Origin: Anaerolineaceae bacterium
GTDB taxonomy: Bacteria > Chloroflexota > Anaerolineae > Anaerolineales > Anaerolineaceae
Length of the DNA: 6,531 bases
Reading direction: 5' to 3'
Assembly (NCBI GenBank): GCA_003448875.1
Contig: DLXG01000036.1
Span: 1-6,531, forward strand
In this document: in pieces, positions 1 through 5,362 of the stretch
Layout: each line of letters opens with the position of its first letter
Numbering within the stretch: the stretch's first letter is position 1
Translations under genes and position numbers: made by a program
The notes under the pieces: generated by a model
Database searches by the model: none
What the model was told of the DNA's origin: nothing
Seen by the model: only the letters and a program-made list of their open reading frames with translations

Positions 1-24
1 ACATTTCTATTTTGCATTGACAAT

Positions 25-294
25 TCATGGGCCCATTTCGGCATACCCCTTTTTTGTTTTCTTTTGGATGATCCGTTTGGCTATTTTCTCCGCTTCATCT
101 ATTGACTGTGTTTTGATCATTCGCACCCGATGATAACCATTCTTGATACTCCCCCAGGTGCATACAACGGCATGACTATCCAGAAGGGTGGACTGAACAT
201 GCACCTCATAAAAGCGAGCCATTTTCTGTTCAGGAACGAATTTTATCATCAGCATGGATAAATTGTAGCACAAACGTTCGCCTGGAAGGTGCAT
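25..294 (-). CDS. Small stand-alone WGR-domain-like protein
   Basis: 89 residues. From about residue 25 the sequence fits a WGR-type domain: a first strand (MARFYEVHVQ), a central TWGSIKNGYHRVR strand-turn-strand, then a helix (SIDEAEKIAKRIIQKK) and a final KKGY. The name-giving triplet reads WGS rather than WGR, which occurs in family members. WGR domains bind nucleic acid in PARP-type proteins, but the role of the small bacterial forms is unknown. GGAGG 6 nt upstream supports the ATG at 294; in-frame ATGs at 255, 249 and 222 lack good sites, although 222 would give a bare domain. It follows the peptidase by 52 nt in the same direction but is AT-richer (about 45% GC by hand count). Its link to the pilus is doubtful. 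Confidence 0.72.
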   Translation of the reverse strand: MHLPGERLCYNLSMLMIKFVPEQKMARFYEVHVQSTLLDSHAVVCTWGSIKNGYHRVRMIKTQSIDEAEKIAKRIIQKKTKKGYAEMGP

Positions 295-300
295 ATTTTA

Positions 301-305
301 CCTCC
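301..305 (-). promoter_or_regulatory. Ribosome binding site of the WGR gene
   Basis: GGAGG with 6 nt to the ATG at 294 is the best ribosome site in this 52-nt gap. It favours the long, 89-residue form over internal starts. No clear promoter or terminator is visible between the peptidase stop and this site. Confidence 0.7.
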
Positions 306-346
306 AGACCCAATGAGCGCATAAACCGAACGATCAGCCCGTTACC

Positions 347-907
347 TCATATCCGTTGGATGATTTGTGATGAAATGACTGCCAGAAGCATAATCGGCAG
401 ACCGGGCAGCCGGTGTGCCTTTACCTTCCGCTCCGTTTTGTAGGTAAACGCCATCAAACCGAATGCGACAATAGCATGACACCCGAAAAACGCCAGGAAA
501 AAGCCCGGTCCCGGCCAGACCAGGCTGAGGGCCATCGCGCTAACTGCGTCAGCACCACCCCACCAGCCCAATTCCCAGGCGACCCAAAAGCCGACAATGG
601 ACATCGCAGTGATGGGGCTGTTTTGCACCGACCAGAACAATGCCAACAACAAGAACGGCAGCCAGGTCAACACCCGCCCAATTTCCTCAAAACCAAAGAG
701 TTTGGAAATCCGCTCCCGTTCGCTGATCAGCGCTACCAATCCCGTCAGGACGACAAGTTGCCAGTCCCCCTGCCAGAAACGGTAAGCGCCAGCCAGCGCC
801 AGAGGAATAATGACCCACAGGCTGTGCGGAACCTCGCCTTTCCGCAAGTCAAACCAGGATACCGCCGCCAGCCAGAGGATGACAATGCCAAGGATTATCC
901 AGTCCAT
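347..907 (-). CDS. tadV: A24-type prepilin peptidase, TadV/CpaA-like
   Basis: Membrane aspartyl protease that removes the leader of Flp pilins and pseudopilins on the cytoplasmic side. 186 residues, matching the short peptidase-only TadV/CpaA form without the N-methylating domain. The first catalytic motif is SWFDLRKGEVP with Asp20 directly after helix 1. The second is WWGGADAVSAMAL with Asp120, a GGAD version of the GxGD motif. Hydrophobic segments lie at about 1-18, 29-44, 50-61, 79-94, 101-114, 121-131, 134-155 and 168-183. A basic loop (156-166) precedes the last helix. It begins 9 nt after the transglycosylase stop, with AAAAGG just upstream. Its likely substrates in the window are pilin 2 (Gly7/Gln8), TadE (Gly15/Gln16), and perhaps the TadG-like protein and pilin 1. 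Confidence 0.9.
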   Translation of the reverse strand: MDWIILGIVILWLAAVSWFDLRKGEVPHSLWVIIPLALAGAYRFWQGDWQLVVLTGLVALISERERISKLFGFEEIGRVLTWLPFLLLALFWSVQNSPITAMSIVGFWVAWELGWWGGADAVSAMALSLVWPGPGFFLAFFGCHAIVAFGLMAFTYKTERKVKAHRLPGLPIMLLAVISSQIIQRI

Positions 908-916
908 ACATACCTT

Positions 917-1861
917 TTAGGGAACGATTTGCTCTTCAATCCTGCGAATATATTCCGCGCCGCTGCCACAGCCAGTCGGGAAGTTGATCGCAATCGCGCT
1001 CCAGGAGCTGGGATTACCGGTATGGCGCAACGCCTGGTAGATGCAGCCAGTTCCTATGTGATAATTTGCCAGCGATAACCGCCAGAAGTCTTCATAACTC
1101 AGAAGTTCCGCCGGCCGCTTCCCGGTCGCCAGCCAGAACGTCCGGTTAGATTGCCGGCAGCTCGCATTCAACGATTCTGTGAGCACAGTAACTGCCTGGT
1201 CGCCCCTGGTCGGATCCACCCCGCCCGGGCAGGTTGGGCAGGTCGCATCAATGCTCTTCAACATCAGACCGCGTAGGATACGTTGAGCGGCGAGGTCGAG
1301 ACCTCCATAACCTTTGGCGCAAGCCGCTTTATCCAATCCTTGACTGCAGATCGCTAGAAAATAATCAGGCCGCCATGCCAGAACCAGGTCTGCGCCCATC
1401 TCGGTCATCTGTCCCAGGCCAATTTCCCCTTTCGCCCAATTGGCGGCTGGCCAGAACTGCGATTCAACCGCGATGACCGCCTTGAGTACCTTCGCAGGCA
1501 TGTTCTGCTCCGATGCTGAGGCCTGAATCGACGCATCGTAACGGTTTTGCCAGCGAAACACTTCTTCCCGAGAAGTTTCTAATCCGCAGGCATTGGGTGA
1601 TCCATCCGCATTCAGCCCGCCGGAGGGACATCGTGAACCATCCACAATGGCGCCCTTCAGCAGGTGGCCGGCCAGGAGTTCATAAGACTGAGCGGTCTGT
1701 AAATCTGCCGGTTGCTCAACAGGCTGTAACCAGCCTGGCAGGGGGTCAGGCAAGTTCGCGCCATATGCCTGGCTGCATGCATTTGGAGAAACCGGAAGCG
1801 GGGGAACAGCCGCCGAAAGGCAAAACCAGATCAGGATTGAGAGGATCAAGGTGCGCCGCAT
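917..1861 (-). CDS. Secreted lytic transglycosylase (SLT domain)
   Basis: Cleaves the glycan strands of peptidoglycan outside the membrane; in a pilus locus this would open a passage for the fibre. 314 residues with a Sec signal peptide (about 1-19; Cys14 and Cys29 do not sit in a lipobox). The SLT domain spans about 120-312: AVIAVESQF with catalytic Glu133, then GEIGLGQMT (145-153), ANYHIGTG (265-272, equivalent to the family's AYNAG-type motif) and AEYIRRI (302-308) near the end. An unusually long Cys-bearing insertion (about 160-258) separates these motifs. Ten Cys remain after signal removal (29, 78, 92, 172, 181, 208, 211, 235, 273, 298), so it may be disulfide-stabilised. The start overlaps the previous stop (TAATG), with GGGAGG 5 nt before it. 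The enzyme family is clear; the link to pilus assembly is contextual. Confidence 0.88.
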   Translation of the reverse strand: MRRTLILSILIWFCLSAAVPPLPVSPNACSQAYGANLPDPLPGWLQPVEQPADLQTAQSYELLAGHLLKGAIVDGSRCPSGGLNADGSPNACGLETSREEVFRWQNRYDASIQASASEQNMPAKVLKAVIAVESQFWPAANWAKGEIGLGQMTEMGADLVLAWRPDYFLAICSQGLDKAACAKGYGGLDLAAQRILRGLMLKSIDATCPTCPGGVDPTRGDQAVTVLTESLNASCRQSNRTFWLATGKRPAELLSYEDFWRLSLANYHIGTGCIYQALRHTGNPSSWSAIAINFPTGCGSGAEYIRRIEEQIVP

Positions 1862-4047
1862 TATGGCCTCCCATGAACGGAGTACCAGGAAACCGTCCAG
1901 GTATTGCTGTTGGTGCGAAAGGCACGCCCTGCAGAATCGGTCAGATCAGCCCAAACGGTCCAGGTCCCCTGCTCCGTTGTGCCAAAATTGATATCCCCTG
2001 CTGCTGAGGGTGACAACGACCAAGCCGAACCACTTCGCGAAAAGGTGGTGACCGCCCCGGAAGGCGCACGAACTGAAACTACCGCCAGATAGGGCGGTTC
2101 GCCGCCAGCCACCGTTCCGGTCAGGGTCTGCGCCGGCAAGCCAAGATTTGGCCCAAATAACACCAGCCTGGCAAAGGTCGGTGAGACTGTTCCGGACAGC
2201 GGCGCAATCACATACACGGTGACCGTGTCGCTCCGCGTTCCTGAGACATTCGAGCAGGAAAGCGTGTACGAGTGGGTCCCAATCAGCGCTCCGGAGATAG
2301 GCGCGCTACCGGAGACAGTTACGCTTCCGGTCCATAGGGCATCCGAACTGGCAGCCGTGCAGGATGCGGCATACTGGCTCGTCCAGGTCAGGGTATAGCT
2401 CCCTGGTTCCACCTGGGTAATCGGCCCATTGCCACCCTCAACTTGCAGATCCACGATCGGCGGAGGCGGGTTGACATTAACAACCACCGTGTCGTTTGCA
2501 GTCGTTCCGGCCAGGTTCATACATTGCACGGTGTATTGATAGGCGCCCTGCAGTACATTGCTGAGAGCTCGGTTGCCACTCGTGCCTACTGGCCCGGAAA
2601 GATTATTCAACGCGGAGCAGGAAACGGCATTGGCGCTGGTCCAGCTAACCGTGTAACCGGCCGGTTCCTGAAAAGTGAGCGGCCCATTTGACCCGTTCAC
2701 CCGCACGTCGACAGATGGCGCAGCCACAACGATCATTCGCACCGTATCGCTGGCGGTTGCCCCGGCAGGATTCTGGCAGGTCACGCTGTAATCGTAGGTG
2801 GTTCCTGCCGGTACGTTTGCTTCCGAACGCGTACCCGCAAGTCCGGAATATCCTGCCAGGCGGGCAGAACCCGTGCACAGCGTGGCATTACTGCTGGTCC
2901 ATGTGGCCAAGTAGGTGATCGGACCGGTGCGAGTCACGGTAGGCCCGTCCGAACCGTCCACCTTCAAGTCAACGGAAGGGGCAGCATATACAACCGTTCG
3001 TTTCGTGTCGGTTGCTGACACGCCGGCCGCGTTGGTGCAGGTAACGGTGTAATCATAGTTCCCTACGGGGAGAGCTGTCTCGGCCCGCGAGCCTGTCAGT
3101 CCACTTAACCCTATGAAACGGTTTGAGCCTGTGCAGGATGTGGCGTTGCTGCTCGTCCAGGTTGCCATGTAGCTGGCTGGAGCGGTGGCTGATGCCGGCG
3201 CATTGACGGTCACCGTTGGGGCAGACAAGACATTTACAGTGACGCTGTCACTGGCGCTGCCGGATGGATTTGAGCAGGTCAGTGTGTAAGTGTACGTGCC
3301 ACCACTTACATTATTAATACCCTGGGAGCTACCGGTTGCCTGCGCCCCACTCCAACTCCCCGACGCGGTGCAAGATGCGGCGTTGGTACTCGTCCAACTC
3401 AACGTATAACTTGCCGGTGCACTGAGGCTGATTGGGCCATTCGACCCATTGACCCGCAGATCCACAGTCGGCGCGGGGGTTGTCCGGTAAGTGGTTGTTA
3501 CTGCGCGGACATCCACATATCCACCGCTGGCGGAGATCGACCAGGTACAATCGCTCGCGGTTGGCACGTTCCAGGCCGGGTTCGGCAGGTTATTGAACCC
3601 GGGAACGCTCTGGTTTGCCAGGTAGAGGTCATCGGTAAAGATGACCTGCCCGCAAGCCCGAACAGTCACCGTTCCGACATTGGAATCGCCGCTGTAGGCA
3701 GCCTGTACATTGAAGGTCCGGAGATATGTGAAGTTGCCGGAAATCGAACTGCCGCTTTGAATGCGCGTGACTTGTTCGGTGCAACCGCTGCCACAGAATG
3801 CTCCCCCTTCGCTAGGCGGGAGCGAAGTGCTATCCCGGTGAAACAGGTTTATGTAAGATACCGATCCATTCCACTGGATGTAGGTGCTTTCCTGATCATA
3901 CGTTCGCCCATTCCGCAGATACTCAGGGGAGATGTTGGCGTAGGCCAGCCGGTAGCCAGCCAGTAGCACGGAAAGAACAACCATAAAAGCAGCGGCTTTC
4001 AGCCAACTGGTATTCTTCGATGATCCAATTTTCAAAGTAAATCTCAT
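1861..4047 (-). CDS. Secreted protein with five tandem Ig-like repeats, putative pilus-associated adhesin
   Basis: 728 residues. A basic N-terminus, a hydrophobic core (about 17-34) and Ala-Tyr-Ala at 35-37 look like a cleaved Sec signal peptide. Residues 38-190 form an unrecognised, probably beta-rich domain with four Cys (85, 89, 132, 167). Five Ig-like repeats of 78-86 residues follow (about 192-613), each with a WTS-type core strand, one Cys just after it and a second Cys 32-35 residues later. A last domain (about 616-728) has a GGEPPY turn and an aromatic end. There is no sortase motif or C-terminal membrane anchor. All 14 Cys could pair. The start at 4047 overlaps the previous stop as ATGA with GGGAG 8 nt upstream; the frame extends 24 codons further up, into the preceding gene. 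Co-translation with pseudopilins suggests an adhesive part of the pilus or its tip; this is inference. A free cell-surface protein is the alternative. Confidence 0.88.
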   Translation of the reverse strand: MRFTLKIGSSKNTSWLKAAAFMVVLSVLLAGYRLAYANISPEYLRNGRTYDQESTYIQWNGSVSYINLFHRDSTSLPPSEGGAFCGSGCTEQVTRIQSGSSISGNFTYLRTFNVQAAYSGDSNVGTVTVRACGQVIFTDDLYLANQSVPGFNNLPNPAWNVPTASDCTWSISASGGYVDVRAVTTTYRTTPAPTVDLRVNGSNGPISLSAPASYTLSWTSTNAASCTASGSWSGAQATGSSQGINNVSGGTYTYTLTCSNPSGSASDSVTVNVLSAPTVTVNAPASATAPASYMATWTSSNATSCTGSNRFIGLSGLTGSRAETALPVGNYDYTVTCTNAAGVSATDTKRTVVYAAPSVDLKVDGSDGPTVTRTGPITYLATWTSSNATLCTGSARLAGYSGLAGTRSEANVPAGTTYDYSVTCQNPAGATASDTVRMIVVAAPSVDVRVNGSNGPLTFQEPAGYTVSWTSANAVSCSALNNLSGPVGTSGNRALSNVLQGAYQYTVQCMNLAGTTANDTVVVNVNPPPPIVDLQVEGGNGPITQVEPGSYTLTWTSQYAASCTAASSDALWTGSVTVSGSAPISGALIGTHSYTLSCSNVSGTRSDTVTVYVIAPLSGTVSPTFARLVLFGPNLGLPAQTLTGTVAGGEPPYLAVVSVRAPSGAVTTFSRSGSAWSLSPSAAGDINFGTTEQGTWTVWADLTDSAGRAFRTNSNTWTVSWYSVHGRP
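2209..2460 (-). repeat. Ig-like repeat 5 (residues 530-613)
   Basis: Linker IVDLQVEGGNGP, core LTWTSQYAASC, Cys pair 563/598. The Cys spacing (35) is the widest of the five; it is the last repeat before the C-terminal domain. Confidence 0.83.
2473..2721 (-). repeat. Ig-like repeat 4 (residues 443-525)
   Basis: Linker APSVDVRVNGSNGP, core VSWTSANAVSC, Cys pair 477/509. It ends in a proline run (NPPPP) that separates it from repeat 5. Confidence 0.85.
2728..2982 (-). repeat. Ig-like repeat 3 (residues 356-440)
   Basis: Linker APSVDLKVDGSDGP, core ATWTSSNATLC, Cys pair 391/424, and a GYSGLAGTRSE middle part shared with repeat 2. Confidence 0.85.
2989..3222 (-). repeat. Ig-like repeat 2 (residues 276-353)
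   Basis: Shortest repeat. It lacks the VNGSNGP-type linker (APTVTVNAP instead). The core is ATWTSSNATSC and the Cys pair is 305/337. Its middle part (GLSGLTGSRAE) matches repeat 3. Confidence 0.85.
3229..3474 (-). repeat. Ig-like repeat 1 (residues 192-273)
   Basis: It begins with the APTVDLRVNGSNGP linker, then the YTLSWTSTNAASC core and the returning YTYTLTC strand; the Cys pair is 226/258. Its linker is nearly identical to that of repeat 4. Confidence 0.85.
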
Positions 4048-4544
4048 TGAGCCACTCCCGCAGAGGCAAACACGCGCACGGTTTTTTCCTGGACATTCAA
4101 CATATCTAACATCAACCAATCCACCGGAACTTCCAGATACACCCCAACCGCCGGTTCATTGCTGCTCCACTCACCAAGGCTCTCACCCAGACGTACGGGC
4201 CGTAGTGGAAAGCCCGGGATACTACCGCCGCCCGCATCCGGTAGAACACGTACATCCATGGTGTAGCCGCTTATTCCGCGTGAAGCCATTTCTGCGATCA
4301 ACACCCTTTCTGCCTCAGCTTTCGCGGTTGCGCTGTCCAACCTCATTTCAAAGCCGGTCATAAGGGCGCTCCAATCCCGTCCGCGGGATGCCCCGGCTAA
4401 AGCCGCTTCCTGGGCTGCCGAATAGGCCCAAATACGGGCAGCGTACAGCCGATAGATATCCACCAGGCCGGAGGCGATCGCGATCAACGCCAGCATGGTT
4501 AGAAATCCCCATAGGGCCGTTTGGCCTTTTCGCTCAGAGATCAT
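4044..4544 (-). CDS. TadG/TadE-like pseudopilin
   Basis: Second pseudopilin-type protein, 166 residues. The N-terminus (ISERKGQTALWGFLTM) has Gly7 followed by Gln8 and a long hydrophobic helix (about 10-30), the pattern of the TadE/TadG N-terminal region. Unlike pilin 2 and TadE it lacks Glu at mature position 5 (Trp12 instead), as is common for TadG-like proteins, so whether it is cleaved is open. After the helix comes an alanine-rich helical stretch (about 35-90) and a beta-rich C-terminal part (about 94-163). The start at 4544 overlaps the tadE stop as ATGA; an ATG eight codons upstream lies inside tadE and is less likely. Its stop overlaps the next gene the same way. It is much shorter than classic TadG proteins with a von Willebrand A domain, and no such domain is visible. 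Confidence 0.8.
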   Translation of the reverse strand: MISERKGQTALWGFLTMLALIAIASGLVDIYRLYAARIWAYSAAQEAALAGASRGRDWSALMTGFEMRLDSATAKAEAERVLIAEMASRGISGYTMDVRVLPDAGGGSIPGFPLRPVRLGESLGEWSSNEPAVGVYLEVPVDWLMLDMLNVQEKTVRVFASAGVAQ

Positions 4545-4987
4545 GGATAACGCTCGACAATGCCCCAATGGCGGACACGAATGGTGATGGCCGAATCTGG
4601 CAGAAAGGGAATGTCTGTCTGAAATGGAGCACTGGCCTCGACCACAAAGGCGGTCCCGAATGGGCTACCCGAGAGCCACGCAGCGCTGCGCAGAGAGTTG
4701 GCAGAGTCGTAAACCTGCAGGGTGATCGGCGCATTGCCGCCCATCACATTCTGGTCCACAGTCTGCTGTACAAGGGTCTCCGCGAACGTCCAGCGGGATG
4801 GATCCAGTGATAACGCCCTGGAAGCCGCACCGGACCCGCTGTCTAGGGCCTGGCGGACCGCGATCCCCTGGCTCAGCTCAATGCCGCCAAAGATCACCAG
4901 GGCGAGGATCATCAAGACCAGCAAAGCTTCCACCGAAGCCTGTCCTTGCTGGGCATGTTTACGATCCAATTTCGACGTTGACATCAT
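4541..4987 (-). CDS. tadE: TadE-like pseudopilin
   Basis: Minor pilin-like protein of the Tad apparatus, 148 residues from the chosen start. A basic leader (residues 1-15) ends in Gly15, followed by QASVEALLVL: a prepilin cleavage motif with Glu20 at mature position 5. A single membrane helix (about 20-40) and an extracytoplasmic domain (about 41-148) with predicted beta strands follow, as in TadE family proteins. The frame stays open upstream to 5032, but that stretch is pilin 2 read in another frame; the tandem ATG pair at 4987/4984 gives a normal leader length. No strong ribosome site is seen there, so translation probably depends on coupling to pilin 2, which it overlaps by 29 nt. Its stop overlaps the next start as ATGA. 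Start choice is less certain than the family call. Confidence 0.86.
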   Translation of the reverse strand: MMSTSKLDRKHAQQGQASVEALLVLMILALVIFGGIELSQGIAVRQALDSGSGAASRALSLDPSRWTFAETLVQQTVDQNVMGGNAPITLQVYDSANSLRSAAWLSGSPFGTAFVVEASAPFQTDIPFLPDSAITIRVRHWGIVERYP

Positions 4988-5105
4988 TGAACTTGGTTTG
5001 CAAGGTCGTAAAGATTTGCCACAACGCGCCACCCACCAGGCTGATGAATATCGCCAGGATCACGATGTATTCCACGACACTCTGTCCATTTCGATCGTGT
5101 AACAT
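4959..5105 (-). CDS. flp: Flp-type major pilin (pilin 2)
   Basis: Structural subunit of the Tad pilus, 48 residues in precursor form. It shows the class IVb Flp signature: a seven-residue charged leader ending in Gly7, then QSVVEY with Glu at mature position 5 and Tyr at position 6, followed directly by a hydrophobic helix (about residues 13-34) and a short polar tail. Cleavage is expected between Gly7 and Gln8 by the A24 peptidase encoded downstream in the same block. The mature pilin would be only 41 residues, which is short but normal for Flp. The start is fixed by AAGGAG 5 nt upstream. Its 3' end overlaps the tadE-like gene by 29 nt in another frame. This is the most clear-cut pilin of the window and the likely fibre subunit. 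Confidence 0.92.
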   Translation of the reverse strand: MLHDRNGQSVVEYIVILAIFISLVGGALWQIFTTLQTKFNDVNVEIGS

Positions 5106-5110
5106 AAACA

Positions 5111-5116
5111 CTCCTT
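5111..5116 (-). promoter_or_regulatory. Ribosome binding site of pilin 2
   Basis: AAGGAG sits 5 nt before the ATG at 5105, immediately after the pilin-intergenic hairpin. It supports the short pilin frame; its closeness to the stem means that folding could affect its access. Confidence 0.8.
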
Positions 5117-5119
5117 ACC

Positions 5120-5158
5120 ACACATCCTGCGGCCGGTAATGCCAGCCGCAGGATGTGT
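5120..5158 (-). other. Perfect 14-bp inverted repeat between the two pilin genes
   Basis: The arms ACACATCCTGCGGC (5120-5133) and GCCGCAGGATGTGT (5145-5158) are exact reverse complements around an 11-nt loop. The stem lies 15 nt after the pilin 1 stop and 3 nt before the pilin 2 ribosome site. On the transcribed minus strand it is followed by GGTAAGGAG, not a T-run, so it is not a typical intrinsic terminator for this operon. Likely roles are protection of the pilin 1 message 3' end, an RNA processing point, or partial attenuation that sets the pilin ratio. A protein-binding palindrome is also possible. Confidence 0.75.
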
Positions 5159-5173
5159 TTCACTTAAGTCGGA

Positions 5174-5344
5174 TTACGGGTGCGCGGCCGGCACGGCGAT
5201 ACTGTCGATCCAGGTGGCGACGCCATTTCCCTGGGAACCGATGTTGCTGAGAATACCCCAGACGGCGGCAGCACCAAGAACGATAGCGATCGCCAGAACG
5301 ACCACGAACTGCGGAATTTCGGAAGCTTTCCGATCAAACAACAT
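5174..5344 (-). CDS. Diverged Flp-like pilin (pilin 1)
   Basis: Small 56-residue protein: a short charged N-terminus (MLFDRKA), one hydrophobic helix (about residues 13-34) and a short tail. It aligns without gaps to the canonical Flp pilin encoded next: both begin M-L-x-D-R, have seven residues before the expected cleavage site, and share a V/I-rich LAI core followed by a G/A-rich stretch and a W. However, the residue before the expected cleavage site is Ala, not Gly, and Gln12 replaces the fifth-position Glu of the mature protein. It may be a minor or modified pilin, or a non-fibre regulator. AAGGAG 7 nt upstream fixes this start. It follows tadC by 18 nt and lies just before an inverted repeat. 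The coding call is strong; whether it is processed by the locus peptidase is inference. Confidence 0.82.
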   Translation of the reverse strand: MLFDRKASEIPQFVVVLAIAIVLGAAAVWGILSNIGSQGNGVATWIDSIAVPAAHP

Positions 5345-5351
5345 AGATGCT

Positions 5352-5357
5352 CTCCTT
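5352..5357 (-). promoter_or_regulatory. Ribosome binding site of pilin 1
   Basis: AAGGAG lies 7 nt upstream of the ATG at 5344, in the 18-nt gap after tadC. It decides the start of a gene that is otherwise very short. Confidence 0.8.
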
Positions 5358-5362
5358 CAAGA

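Noticed and set aside
17..45. Plus-strand TTGACA -35 box at the window's left edge
   Set aside because: No -10 box follows at 16-18 nt and no plus-strand gene begins nearby.
262..290. Promoter with a TACAAT -10 box for an internal start of the WGR gene
   Set aside because: The hexamer lies within the gene, no matching -35 box is found at the right distance, and the upstream ATG has a much better ribosome site.
413..1078. Long plus-strand open frame (221 codons) across the peptidase and transglycosylase genes
   Set aside because: Its product is rich in Pro, Arg and Gln with no domain, and it lies opposite two genes with clear catalytic motifs; it is a shadow frame.
1513..2007. Plus-strand frame of 164 codons opposite the transglycosylase/Ig protein junction
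   Set aside because: Low-complexity basic composition, no ribosome site and no recognisable domain; it overlaps two supported genes.
2209..3474. CRISPR or other short DNA repeat array
   Set aside because: The periodicity of about 250 bp is at protein level within one open frame and diverged at DNA level; it reflects tandem Ig-like domains.
1861..4119. Extended start for the Ig-repeat protein at 4119
   Set aside because: The added 24 residues lie inside the upstream gene, contain several Cys and would bury the signal peptide; the ATGA-coupled start at 4047 has a GGGAG site.
5111..5158. Intrinsic terminator after pilin 1
   Set aside because: The stem is excellent, but on the transcribed strand it is followed by GGTAAGGAG rather than a T-run, so ordinary termination is not supported.
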